Shown here: piece by piece, positions 1 to 6,600 of the stretch | How positions within the stretch are numbered: position 1 is the first letter of the stretch | Layout of the letters: each line of letters opens with the position of its first letter | DNA from: Candidatus Daviesbacteria bacterium GW2011_GWA2_42_7 | Lineage (GTDB): Bacteria > Patescibacteriota > Microgenomatia > Daviesbacterales > UBA10151 | Assembly (NCBI GenBank): GCA_000997105.1 | Contig: LCEJ01000053.1 | Span: 1-7,918 of the forward strand | Length of the DNA: 7,918 bases | Reading direction: 5' to 3' | Made by a program: the position numbers and the translations under genes | The notes under the pieces: model-generated | What the model was told of the DNA's origin: nothing | What the model saw: the letters and a program-made list of their open reading frames with translations, nothing else | Databases searched by the model: none

Positions 1-428
1 TTATCGCGCATTTCTTCGGCGTCTTGGACGGTCGCTTCTTTTCCCGGGTCGCGCACCCGGCCGTGTTCGGCATCAATTTGCATCCCGGCCTCTACCTGGG
101 AAACTTTCTTACGCAGGTTATTTAAAACCACTTGGCTGTCAACCGGCTGGATGACCATCGATAGGTCTATAACCTCATCAAGGTTAATCATGCCTGACAG
201 CCAGCCGGTGTATACCTGGCGCGGATAGCCGTAAACGTAGTAAGTTCGGGCAAAGCGCGTGCCGATGCGGAAGTGGTTGCCATTAAATTCCAGCGAACTG
301 GGGGCGATAAAATCCCGTAGAGCGGTTACGCCTTTAGCAAAAGCGCTGGAGACCTCTTGTTTCTCACGCAGTTGAGCCTGGGCCGCCGGGTCTAGCGGCT
401 GGTCCTTCTTTTTCCCAAAACCAAGCAT
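1..428 (-). CDS. VirB4-type conjugation/secretion ATPase, N-terminal part (cut by window edge)
   Basis: This is the first 142 residues of a gene that runs off the window at base 1. VirB4-family proteins are hexameric AAA+ ATPases on the cytoplasmic face of type IV secretion machines; the Walker motifs would lie beyond the edge and are not seen here. What is visible is a basic start (MLGFGKKK), a hydrophilic stretch, then a region around residues 40-105 (IAPSSLEF, RIGTRFARTYYVYGYP, GWLSGMINLDE, MVIQPVD) typical of the beta-rich N-terminal domain of CPR and Gram-positive VirB4/TraE proteins. The ATG at 428-426 shares its A with the TAA of the upstream TraC-like gene (TAATG), and GAGGG at 441-437 lies 8 bases upstream, so translation is probably coupled. 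The assignment relies on this N-terminal pattern and on neighbours TraC-like and PrgI. Confidence 0.75.
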   Translation of the reverse strand, partial: MLGFGKKKDQPLDPAAQAQLREKQEVSSAFAKGVTALRDFIAPSSLEFNGNHFRIGTRFARTYYVYGYPRQVYTGWLSGMINLDEVIDLSMVIQPVDSQVVLNNLRKKVSQVEAGMQIDAEHGRVRDPGKEATVQDAEEMRD

Positions 429-1264
429 TAACCTGTCCCTCTGTCCAGGCTGGGCTGGGGGGCGTTGCCCGGGCCTTTGCTAACTACTTCTGCTGTTAAA
501 CTGTCGGCACTGCCCAGTTGTTGCCGGGTGGCTGTGTCGGGGTTGTAGGTTTCATAATATAGTTCGATCAGTTCCTGGGTATCTAGCGGTACGCTCTGCA
601 CGCCGCACTGCAGCAACCCTTGCATAACGGCTTGGACCCGGTTTTTAAGCTCGGTTTTGGCGTTTTCCAGGGTTTGTTCATCAATTACTACATGCGGCGT
701 CTTAGTGCCACCAAAAAGGTCAACTATACCGGTGAAAAAGCCGGTGCTGGTTTTTAGCGTGCGGCGAATGTCGGCATTGGCATCGGGATAACCGATGACT
801 ATATAAAACTTCTTGTCCATGATATTGGTCTGTTGGGCGATATCTGCCAAAAAGGCTACATAGTCTTCCATTAGGAGCGCTAGCAACATGCTCTCTTGTT
901 CGGAGCGGATTTTATCCAGTTTATCCAGATAAGGTCCAATGTCGACCTTTTGGCTGCGGATAAATATCTGGATCGGGAAATATAGCGAATTTAAGAAACC
1001 CTGGTAGGCAAACTCCACAGCTTCACGTTCCTGAGGGCTCATCAGGTCGAAATTAATCGATTTGCCCATAATGACGGCCCGGAAGGTACCGTCATTCATA
1101 ATTACCAGGCCGTCGCGGATTTCGCTGATGTGCAGGGTATTTTGGGTGCTGTTAGCACTGGCCGCCGAAGCCTTCTCGGCCTTGCCGGTCGGCATCTGAG
1201 GTGGTGCCGAAACTGTTCCGGGACTGGCCCCAGGCGTTATTATGTCGGGCTGATTAGGGTTCAT
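428..1264 (-). CDS. TraC-like T4SS protein (separate VirB4 N-terminal-type domain)
   Basis: This 278-residue soluble protein has a low-complexity Pro/Ala/Ser N-terminus (residues 1-42), a core from about 44 to 240 and a disordered-looking tail. The core has the pattern of TraC-like proteins next to VirB4 in CPR conjugation loci: HISEIRDGLVIMNDGTFRAV (45-64), INFDLMSPQER (70-80), FLNSLYFPIQIFIRSQ (90-105), IVIGYP (155-160), GLLQCGVQSVPLDTQELIEL (216-235). The domain resembles the N-terminal part fused to the ATPase in other VirB4/TraC systems, so it probably partners the VirB4-type ATPase encoded next, with which it overlaps by one base. No membrane segment or signal peptide is visible. The start is the ATG at 1264; GGAG lies at 1281-1278, a rather long 13 bases upstream. 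The family is fairly sure; the detailed role is inferred. Confidence 0.75.
   Translation of the reverse strand: MNPNQPDIITPGASPGTVSAPPQMPTGKAEKASAASANSTQNTLHISEIRDGLVIMNDGTFRAVIMGKSINFDLMSPQEREAVEFAYQGFLNSLYFPIQIFIRSQKVDIGPYLDKLDKIRSEQESMLLALLMEDYVAFLADIAQQTNIMDKKFYIVIGYPDANADIRRTLKTSTGFFTGIVDLFGGTKTPHVVIDEQTLENAKTELKNRVQAVMQGLLQCGVQSVPLDTQELIELYYETYNPDTATRQQLGSADSLTAEVVSKGPGNAPQPSLDRGTG
437..441 (-). promoter_or_regulatory. Ribosome binding site for the VirB4-type gene
   Basis: GAGGG on the minus strand lies inside the last codons of the TraC-like gene, 8 bases before the ATG at 428. It supports this start and suggests re-initiation after the overlapping TAA. Confidence 0.55.
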
Positions 1265-1270
1265 ATCTGC

Positions 1271-1307
1271 TTTATTTCTCCACCCAATTTTGGTTTATTT
1301 GCCCACC
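1271..1307 (-). repeat. Short duplicated Shine-Dalgarno-like element before the TraC-like gene
   Basis: Two 14-base copies on the minus strand, GGTGGGCAAATAAA (1307-1294) and GGTGGAGAAATAAA (1284-1271), match at 12 of 14 positions with a 23-base period. Each carries an SD-like GGTGG core. The nearer one serves the ATG at 1264. The outer copy has no usable start behind it. The unit probably arose by a short tandem duplication. Confidence 0.5.
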
Positions 1308-1343
1308 TAAGTCCGTCTTGATCAACTTTGGCAAGCTAACGAT

Positions 1344-2213
1344 TTAATGTAGTGTTAGGATACCTTCACCCGGCCCGATTTGTTGGAATTGACCGTTTCG
1401 GTTAGCCAGTTTTGAAAGTGTTGCCACACTAAAATCATTACCGCTTTGGGCTAGCTCCAGTGTATCAGCTCGACGGATAGCTGTCACGGGGTTGGCAACA
1501 GTCTTTCCATCTGTTTTTACTGCACCACCCGATTCTGCCGATTGGACTGCTTCGCGGGCTACGCTCAGTCGGTTGGCGACATTAACTTTTCTATCAGCGT
1601 CGGCTTGTTGCATTAGTCCGGCTAAATACTGGGCTGTTGGGTTGTTTTGCTCGTCCATGATGTCATCGGCCGGATGAATATCAATACCAGGATTAGTGGT
1701 AGCCAATGTTGTTGGGGCGACCAAACGGTCAGACTCGGCTTCCCTGTCAAGTAAATCTGGCGCAACGGTCAAGTTTTTTACCGCCCAGCCTCGGCTATCT
1801 AGTGTGCTGGCAAGTGTTTGTAGGCGACTTTTGACCTCTGTTTCACTCAAGCCTTTGGTCCGCTGCTTATCGATCTGTTTCGGCGCGGTTATGATCACCA
1901 AATGCAGTAGTCCTGTCTGGCTCCATAGTCTTTTGCGGGGCTTGAGTAAAAAGCGTATACGGGCCAGTAGCCAGACCTCGGTCGGCTGGTGCCGTCCTAG
2001 AGGTGAAGCCAGCACACCGAACAGTAACATCGGCAGTAAGAAAACTATTACAAATAACCAACGAATTGGCCCCAGGCCGGTACTTGTGACGAGCTTAAAA
2101 TTAATGAAGGCGCAAAACACCGCGATAATGGCATAAATAAAACCCTTGAGTGTCAACGGTCCCAGTAGTTTGTCTTCGGCTTCTATATCTTGAATTACTT
2201 TATACTGTGCCAT
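1344..2213 (-). CDS. PrgI-family (VirB3-like) T4SS inner-membrane protein with long C-terminal extension
   Basis: This 289-residue protein begins MAQYKVIQDIEAEDKLLGPL (1-20), the characteristic opening of PrgI-family proteins, followed by two membrane helices at about 24-45 and 50-72 and a conserved-looking stretch HQPTEVWLLARIRFLLKPRK (75-94). In Gram-positive and CPR systems PrgI is the VirB3-equivalent that docks the VirB4 ATPase at the membrane, which fits its place upstream of the TraC-like and VirB4 genes. Residues from about 110 to 289 form a hydrophilic extension with no recognised domain, longer than the minimal PrgI fold needs. ATG at 2213 is the only sensible start because the family motif begins there. 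The upstream spacing to an AGGG is only 3 bases, so the SD is poor. A candidate promoter just upstream would give a nearly leaderless message. Confidence 0.85.
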   Translation of the reverse strand: MAQYKVIQDIEAEDKLLGPLTLKGFIYAIIAVFCAFINFKLVTSTGLGPIRWLFVIVFLLPMLLFGVLASPLGRHQPTEVWLLARIRFLLKPRKRLWSQTGLLHLVIITAPKQIDKQRTKGLSETEVKSRLQTLASTLDSRGWAVKNLTVAPDLLDREAESDRLVAPTTLATTNPGIDIHPADDIMDEQNNPTAQYLAGLMQQADADRKVNVANRLSVAREAVQSAESGGAVKTDGKTVANPVTAIRRADTLELAQSGNDFSVATLSKLANRNGQFQQIGPGEGILTLH

Positions 2214-2220
2214 TACCCTA

Positions 2221-2249
2221 AGTATGAAACAGATTAAAGCTTATGGCAA
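2221..2249 (-). promoter_or_regulatory. Candidate promoter of the PrgI/TraC-like/VirB4 group
   Basis: On the minus strand TTGCCA (2249-2244, 5 of 6 to the -35 consensus) is followed after exactly 17 bases by CATACT (2226-2221, 4 of 6 to the -10 consensus). Initiation about 7 bases on would fall at or next to the ATG at 2213, giving a leaderless mRNA. It sits in the 51-base gap between lumazine synthase and PrgI. The match is suggestive only. Confidence 0.3.
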
Positions 2250-2264
2250 TATTCTCTAAAGGCT

Positions 2265-2726
2265 TTAAATTTCCTGTAGCAGCCGGGCTTGGTGTAAAGC
2301 GGCATCTAGGTGGTCGCCACCAATCTTAGTACGTGCCAGCGCTTGCTCTTCGTTATCGCACGTTAGCACGCTAAAGGCAATCGGTATTTTGTAGTCTAGC
2401 TGGACACGCAATATCCCCTCCGTAACGTATTTGCTAACATATTCAAAATGGGCTGTTTCGCCTCTGATAATACAGCTGATTGCCACTAGCGCCTGGTACT
2501 TTCCGCTGGCAGCCAGTCTTTGTAGCATCAAGGGAACCTCGATTGCTCCGGCTACTTCGGCAATAGTGATCATGTCGATCTTCAGACCATATTTCTTGGC
2601 TCGCACCAACACACTTTTTTGCAGTTGACTTGTTATGTGATTATTAAACTGGGAACGGACTATGCCTAAGCGCCAATCTCGAGCATCAAACGGCTCCAGC
2701 TTGAGCTTTTTTACGTTCTGAACCAT
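2265..2726 (-). CDS. ribH: 6,7-dimethyl-8-ribityllumazine synthase
   Basis: RibH condenses 5-amino-6-ribitylamino-uracil with 3,4-dihydroxy-2-butanone 4-phosphate to give lumazine, the penultimate step of riboflavin synthesis, in the cytoplasm. At 153 residues it is full length (B. subtilis has 154). Visible motifs are F27 in SQFNNHIT (substrate stacking), GAIEVP (60-65), IIRGETAHFEYV (86-97) with H93 at the general-acid position (His88 in B. subtilis), FSVLTCDNEEQA (118-129), and R132 at the phosphate-binding arginine position. Two local departures stand out: the usual Gly before the Cys/Val of the RGET strand is Ser (ISC), and the familiar NKG near the C-terminus reads GDH (137-139) after an apparent two-residue deletion. 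The ATG at 2726 is three bases after the riboflavin synthase stop, so the genes are co-transcribed. Identification is firm; full activity is likely but not proven. Confidence 0.93.
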   Translation of the reverse strand: MVQNVKKLKLEPFDARDWRLGIVRSQFNNHITSQLQKSVLVRAKKYGLKIDMITIAEVAGAIEVPLMLQRLAASGKYQALVAISCIIRGETAHFEYVSKYVTEGILRVQLDYKIPIAFSVLTCDNEEQALARTKIGGDHLDAALHQARLLQEI

Positions 2727-2729
2727 TAT

Positions 2730-3191
2730 TTATAGAGCCTTTGCCGCATACTTACCAAGCATATCAAATTCTAAATTAACTCTGTCGCTCACTTTCAGGT
2801 TGCCAAGATTGGTGTGTTGCAGGGTATATGGAATAAGTGCGACAGACAGGCGGTTTCTCTCGGTCTCGACTATGGTCAGTGCAACGCCGTTTACTGTTAT
2901 CGAACCTTTATCAATAACAAAATTATTAAATTTGCCCGGGAATCCAATTGTTATTTCACTCGCACCGACTTTTTTTGTGGACAACACTTTGCCAACACAG
3001 TCTATATGACCTTGAACGAAATGGCCGCTTAATCTATCACCGACTTTTAGAGCCCGCTCTAAATTGACAATTGACTCGCCCAATACTAAGTCCGCCCACT
3101 GCCTCGGTCTTTCAAAAGTGATGGCCAAGCCAGCAGACACCTTCTTGGCCGCTTTAATCTTTGTAGTATGGCTGATAATCCCAGTAAACAT
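2730..3191 (-). CDS. ribE: Riboflavin synthase, alpha-chain type, with an internally shortened N-terminal barrel
   Basis: Riboflavin synthase dismutates two lumazine molecules into riboflavin plus the pyrimidine precursor. Typical enzymes have about 200-215 residues with two similar lumazine-binding barrels; this one has 153. The start MFTGI (1-5) is canonical, and the C-terminal barrel looks complete: GDRLSGHFVQGHID (51-64, both histidines present), KGSITVNGVALT (95-106), LIPYTLQHTNLG (119-130), RVNLEFDMLGKY (137-148). The N-terminal barrel jumps from LGESI (37-41) straight to VNLERAL (42-48). By remembered alignment to E. coli this skips residues 43-81, about 39 residues, including Cys48 and the ETLR.T strand. 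The ATG shares its A with the flavokinase stop (TAATG); AGG lies 6 bases upstream of it. Active sites form between N- and C-barrels of neighbouring subunits, so activity is uncertain. Confidence 0.85.
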   Translation of the reverse strand: MFTGIISHTTKIKAAKKVSAGLAITFERPRQWADLVLGESIVNLERALKVGDRLSGHFVQGHIDCVGKVLSTKKVGASEITIGFPGKFNNFVIDKGSITVNGVALTIVETERNRLSVALIPYTLQHTNLGNLKVSDRVNLEFDMLGKYAAKAL

Positions 3192-3562
3192 TACTTGCCT
3201 GGCCTATTAAACCATTTATGCGCCGCTATTTCGTCATTTTTCATAGTGGCTTTAAGTTCCTCAATACTATTAAAAGTTTTACTGGGCCGGTGAAATTTTT
3301 TTATATCTAGGCTGATATCTAGTTCGTAGTAATCCTTATCGTCAACGTCCAACAAGTAAGCCTCAACTCGCCGGCTACTGTCGCCGACAGTTGTAGGTGT
3401 ACCAATAAAAATGATAGCTGGATGTTTGCGGTAACCATTAAGATCGGCGAAACCAAAATAGATGCCGTTTGTAAGGTTGGTTTTAGATTTAATGTTAGCT
3501 GTCGGATAGCCGAGACTCCGCCCCCGGCCATCAAAAGGCACCACCCTGCCTCGCAAAGTCAC
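3191..3562 (-). CDS. Riboflavin kinase (stand-alone flavokinase domain)
   Basis: This enzyme phosphorylates riboflavin to FMN with ATP. The bacterial norm is bifunctional RibF (about 310 residues, FAD synthetase plus kinase); this protein has only the kinase domain, 123 residues from the preferred start. Motifs, numbered from that start: GRGRSLGYPTANI (12-24) with the PTAN nucleotide/metal-binding motif, the GTP loop (54-56) and VEAYLLD (66-72) with Glu67 at the catalytic-base position, then KKFHRPSKTFNSIEELKAT (88-106). I prefer the GTG at 3562 because AGAGGTGA, a near-perfect anti-SD match, lies just upstream. A GTG at 3574 in the same frame would add MNKP but lies inside that SD. The stop overlaps the riboflavin synthase start. 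No FAD synthetase gene is present in the window, so FAD must come from elsewhere in the genome or from a host. Confidence 0.88.
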   Translation of the reverse strand: MTLRGRVVPFDGRGRSLGYPTANIKSKTNLTNGIYFGFADLNGYRKHPAIIFIGTPTTVGDSSRRVEAYLLDVDDKDYYELDISLDIKKFHRPSKTFNSIEELKATMKNDEIAAHKWFNRPGK

Positions 3563-3570
3563 AGGCTTAT

Positions 3571-3578
3571 TCACCTCT
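3571..3578 (-). promoter_or_regulatory. Strong Shine-Dalgarno sequence that decides the flavokinase start
   Basis: AGAGGTGA on the minus strand matches the extended SD GGAGGTGA at 7 of 8 positions. It ends 8 bases before the GTG at 3562, whereas the longer-frame GTG at 3574 is contained in it. This favours the shorter protein. Confidence 0.5.
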
Positions 3579-3644
3579 ACAGTTTACAATAATCAAAAAC
3601 TAAACCTTGCCGTATATTCATGAACGGAATACCTATCAGTAGTT

Positions 3645-6600
3645 TTATATTGGCGTGGTGCTTGAGCCGCGGGGTGGCCGCCAAGCGATACCGCCAGTAG
3701 CTCCCCCGCCGCCTCCTGCTTGAGCGCCGCGTGGAGTAGGCGGCTGAAACCCCCCTTCCACGTTAATTTCGGTATCAAGAGAATTTCTAAGCGCCAGGGG
3801 TATATTATTCACCACAGTTTGAGAAGCCGCTGTGAGCGTACCAGTGGCATCTGCACCAATTAGAGGACTTAAAAGGACGCGAGAGCTTAGATCATATTGT
3901 CCATCTGGAGTTGTGCGTTCCCTAATTACTTCTCTGCCGTCTTCATTGTCCGAATGTACCCAGGCGGGACGGCGATACAATATGGCCGCCCGATCAGCAG
4001 CTGTGTCAGTCACAAAGGCCTTAACTGCTCGCAAACCGTTTTGTTCAAGGTTGCCGCGCAGATTGCTATTATTAAGCGCTTCGTTATAGGTACTCAAGAA
4101 TTTAGTAAGCCTGGCTTGGCCCGTGGCCCGTCTCCTGGCGGCTAAGCCAGCATCCTCGCCCGGTCTAATTGTCATATCAGTCGCGGCGCCGTGCATTTTA
4201 CTAAGCATTCTTTCAATGCCAATTCCGTGCATTCTGGAAATTCCTTCGGCGTTGATGTCAGACACTGAACCAGTGCCCTTCAGTAGATCCGGTATCTTTT
4301 CCAAGATAACGGTTTTGTTGTCGTTCAAGAATTTACGCCAAGACGTTCTTTCTTCCGCGGTTGCTGTACTGCCTGTGCCCATAATTCTTTCATGCTCGGC
4401 CTCAACATGGCGCCAGTTGGTGCCGGCGCCAAGCTCGGCCATTCTGTCAAGGGCTGCCCGGCGCATAAGCCTCCGGTTTCGGCTCCCCCGGCCCATCAAT
4501 TCTGACAAGTTCATTTCTTGGCCATTGTTGTCAACGTACCGTTTTCGCGGTGCCAAACCCCTCTCTATCCGTAGCATGTCCTGATACATATCATCTTTAA
4601 TGCCGCCTTCTGTACCATCGGCTAGAGTCCCGCCTTCGTGTAATCGATCTTCGATTTTTTGTCGCAGGATACCTGCTTCCTGGCGCTGCTTATTTTCGTA
4701 TTCATCACCGCGCGCTACGAATCCAATTTTTTGTCTAGCTCGCAGCTCGCTACCCGGTAGACCTAGGAGGGGGTTCAGGCCACCGGCTTTGAAGCTATCT
4801 ATGGGTCTACGCCAAAATGCTGCCCGCGCCCGCCAATTTTTTCTATATTCATCCGGGTTATTGTAGCGGAACGATGAGCGGGCATCGCGTAGTGCACTGT
4901 AGCCTTCCTGCTGCTTTTTTAGATACTCCTTAGGCTTACTGAGAGCTTTGACTCTGGCATCGCTGATTTTTTGGCCGGCCATGGCCATAGCGGTGCCGCC
5001 CCACTTAAAGGTTTTGGGCAGTATAAATAGTGGCCCAAAGAAGCCTATCAATATGATAAAGAACCCGATAAGGTTATCTTCTTGCCCACTGCCAATTTTA
5101 GCGAATATTCTTCCGGCTGCAATAATCAAAATAATCAAGGGGAACATCATCAAAGCCTTGAGGAAGTTATCCCACCATATCTTCCAGTAGCGCCGTAACC
5201 CTTCATTGGGCATCATCCAGGCAATTAAGGCTACCGGAACTGTAATCAGAGCCAGAATAATTAATATCTTGCGAAAAAGTAGGGTCAAAAAGCCGGCAAA
5301 AATAGCAACTAGCACTGTGAGCATTAGCCCTAAAATCAAGAAAGGCGCCACAAATCCAAGAGCAACAATCCCCAGCACGCCAAACCAGTTAAAGGCTATA
5401 ACACCAGGACCTACGAAAGGCTCCATTATTTTATTTAGGTTCAGCGCGTCTGCGCCACCGAACGGAGCGTATATAATATCGGCCAAGCCTCTGCCTAAAT
5501 CGTCAACAAAATTAATTACCCAAGAAAATATCGGCCAGGAAAGCTGTATTAAAATGACCCCTATCACAAGCCGAGGGAGCATCTTTTTAACCGTATAGGC
5601 ATCAAACAGTCCGCCGCCGATAGCTTGGCTAATAACCATTACCAACATCAGTATTACCACTAAGCCGGATACTAAAATTCTAAAATTATTCCAAGCGCCC
5701 TTTACTTGCTCACGTGAGTCTTGACCTCCAAGGCTGTCTTTTTGCTTACCTTCTTTGACTGTGAACTGCAATTGGTTTTCAACAAATTCATAGAGGGTAT
5801 TAGCTAGTTCCTGACCTGCCGTAATTACTGGGCAGGCTGCCCAAGACAATTCCCAACCTGAGTTATAACAAGCCTCATCATCGCCGGTCACGCCTGGGGT
5901 TTCGTCGGTCTCGTCCCTTGCTTGAGGCGGCTTCTTCGCGTTTTCGGGGTTAGCGATGGAGACCGATATACCAGCTAGTCTTTCGAGATTTCCTTCTGGC
6001 CTGTCACCTCCATCGTAGTAAACCGCAAAATTTACGCCGCTGACCTTACATTCAGTGAGGTTCTTTACTAAGTCAAACTTATCAATATTTTCACCATCGG
6101 GATCAAGTTCAAAATACTTAACACCTTGTTCTGTTACAAAAACCCTGTCTACGCACCGGTCTTTACTTTCTGTTACATGGAACGAACCATCTGCGTCTTT
6201 ATCAAAAGCAAGCTTGCTATCTATACTTTCAATTCTTTCAGAATCAATCCATCTGAAATAGGTGCGAGCCCCTTGACTTGCGTTGTCTATGGAGTTCATT
6301 GCATTGATATCAGAGCAGCCGGTGGCTTGTTCATCGTATTGTAAATGTATTTTATCTTTACTGATGGTTGGAGGAAATTCGCCGAGCCTATTAACCTTGA
6401 AGGCCCCTAGACCATTTATTTTATTAGTACAACCAGTTGGTCCATCCCCTAATACATACTCGACATCGTTGTCCCAGGGGTCTACATCTATAAAATCAAA
6501 TGTTTCACCTCCCGCAGTTGCCTTGATGGTTGAGCGGTCAACAAATTGAAAGGTTGCTTTTTGCCACGTATCTTTGGGTACTTCCGCGAAAACTGGATTA

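Noticed and set aside
1696..2136. Plus-strand reading frame of 146 codons opposite the PrgI gene
   Set aside because: It is a shadow of the strongly supported PrgI gene, rich in Ser/Arg/Lys with no family resemblance.
2730..3191. Archaeal-type riboflavin synthase, which is also about 150 residues long
   Set aside because: The archaeal enzyme is related to lumazine synthase. This protein has the MFTGI start, GHxxxGH motif and C-terminal barrel of the two-barrel bacterial family.
2265..3562. Base composition as proof that the flavin genes were transferred in
   Set aside because: Hand counts are mixed: 40% GC in three lines of the flavokinase gene (3241-3420) but about 52% in two lines of ribH (2281-2400) and 52% in three lines of the TraC-like gene (481-660). 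No consistent difference.
3610..3627. Hairpin after the VirB6-like gene as a terminator
   Set aside because: The stem CCGT/ACGG is only 4 base pairs with a 10-base loop, and the T-rich run is not directly adjacent. Not a convincing intrinsic terminator.
3575..3644. FMN riboswitch upstream of the flavin genes
   Set aside because: The gap between VirB6 and the flavokinase gene is about 70-80 bases, too short for an RFN element of usual size, and none of its conserved blocks is visible.
4123..4584. Plus-strand reading frame of 153 codons opposite the VirB6 tail
   Set aside because: It is antisense to a long coding region and has no recognisable domain or RBS; chance opening is likely.
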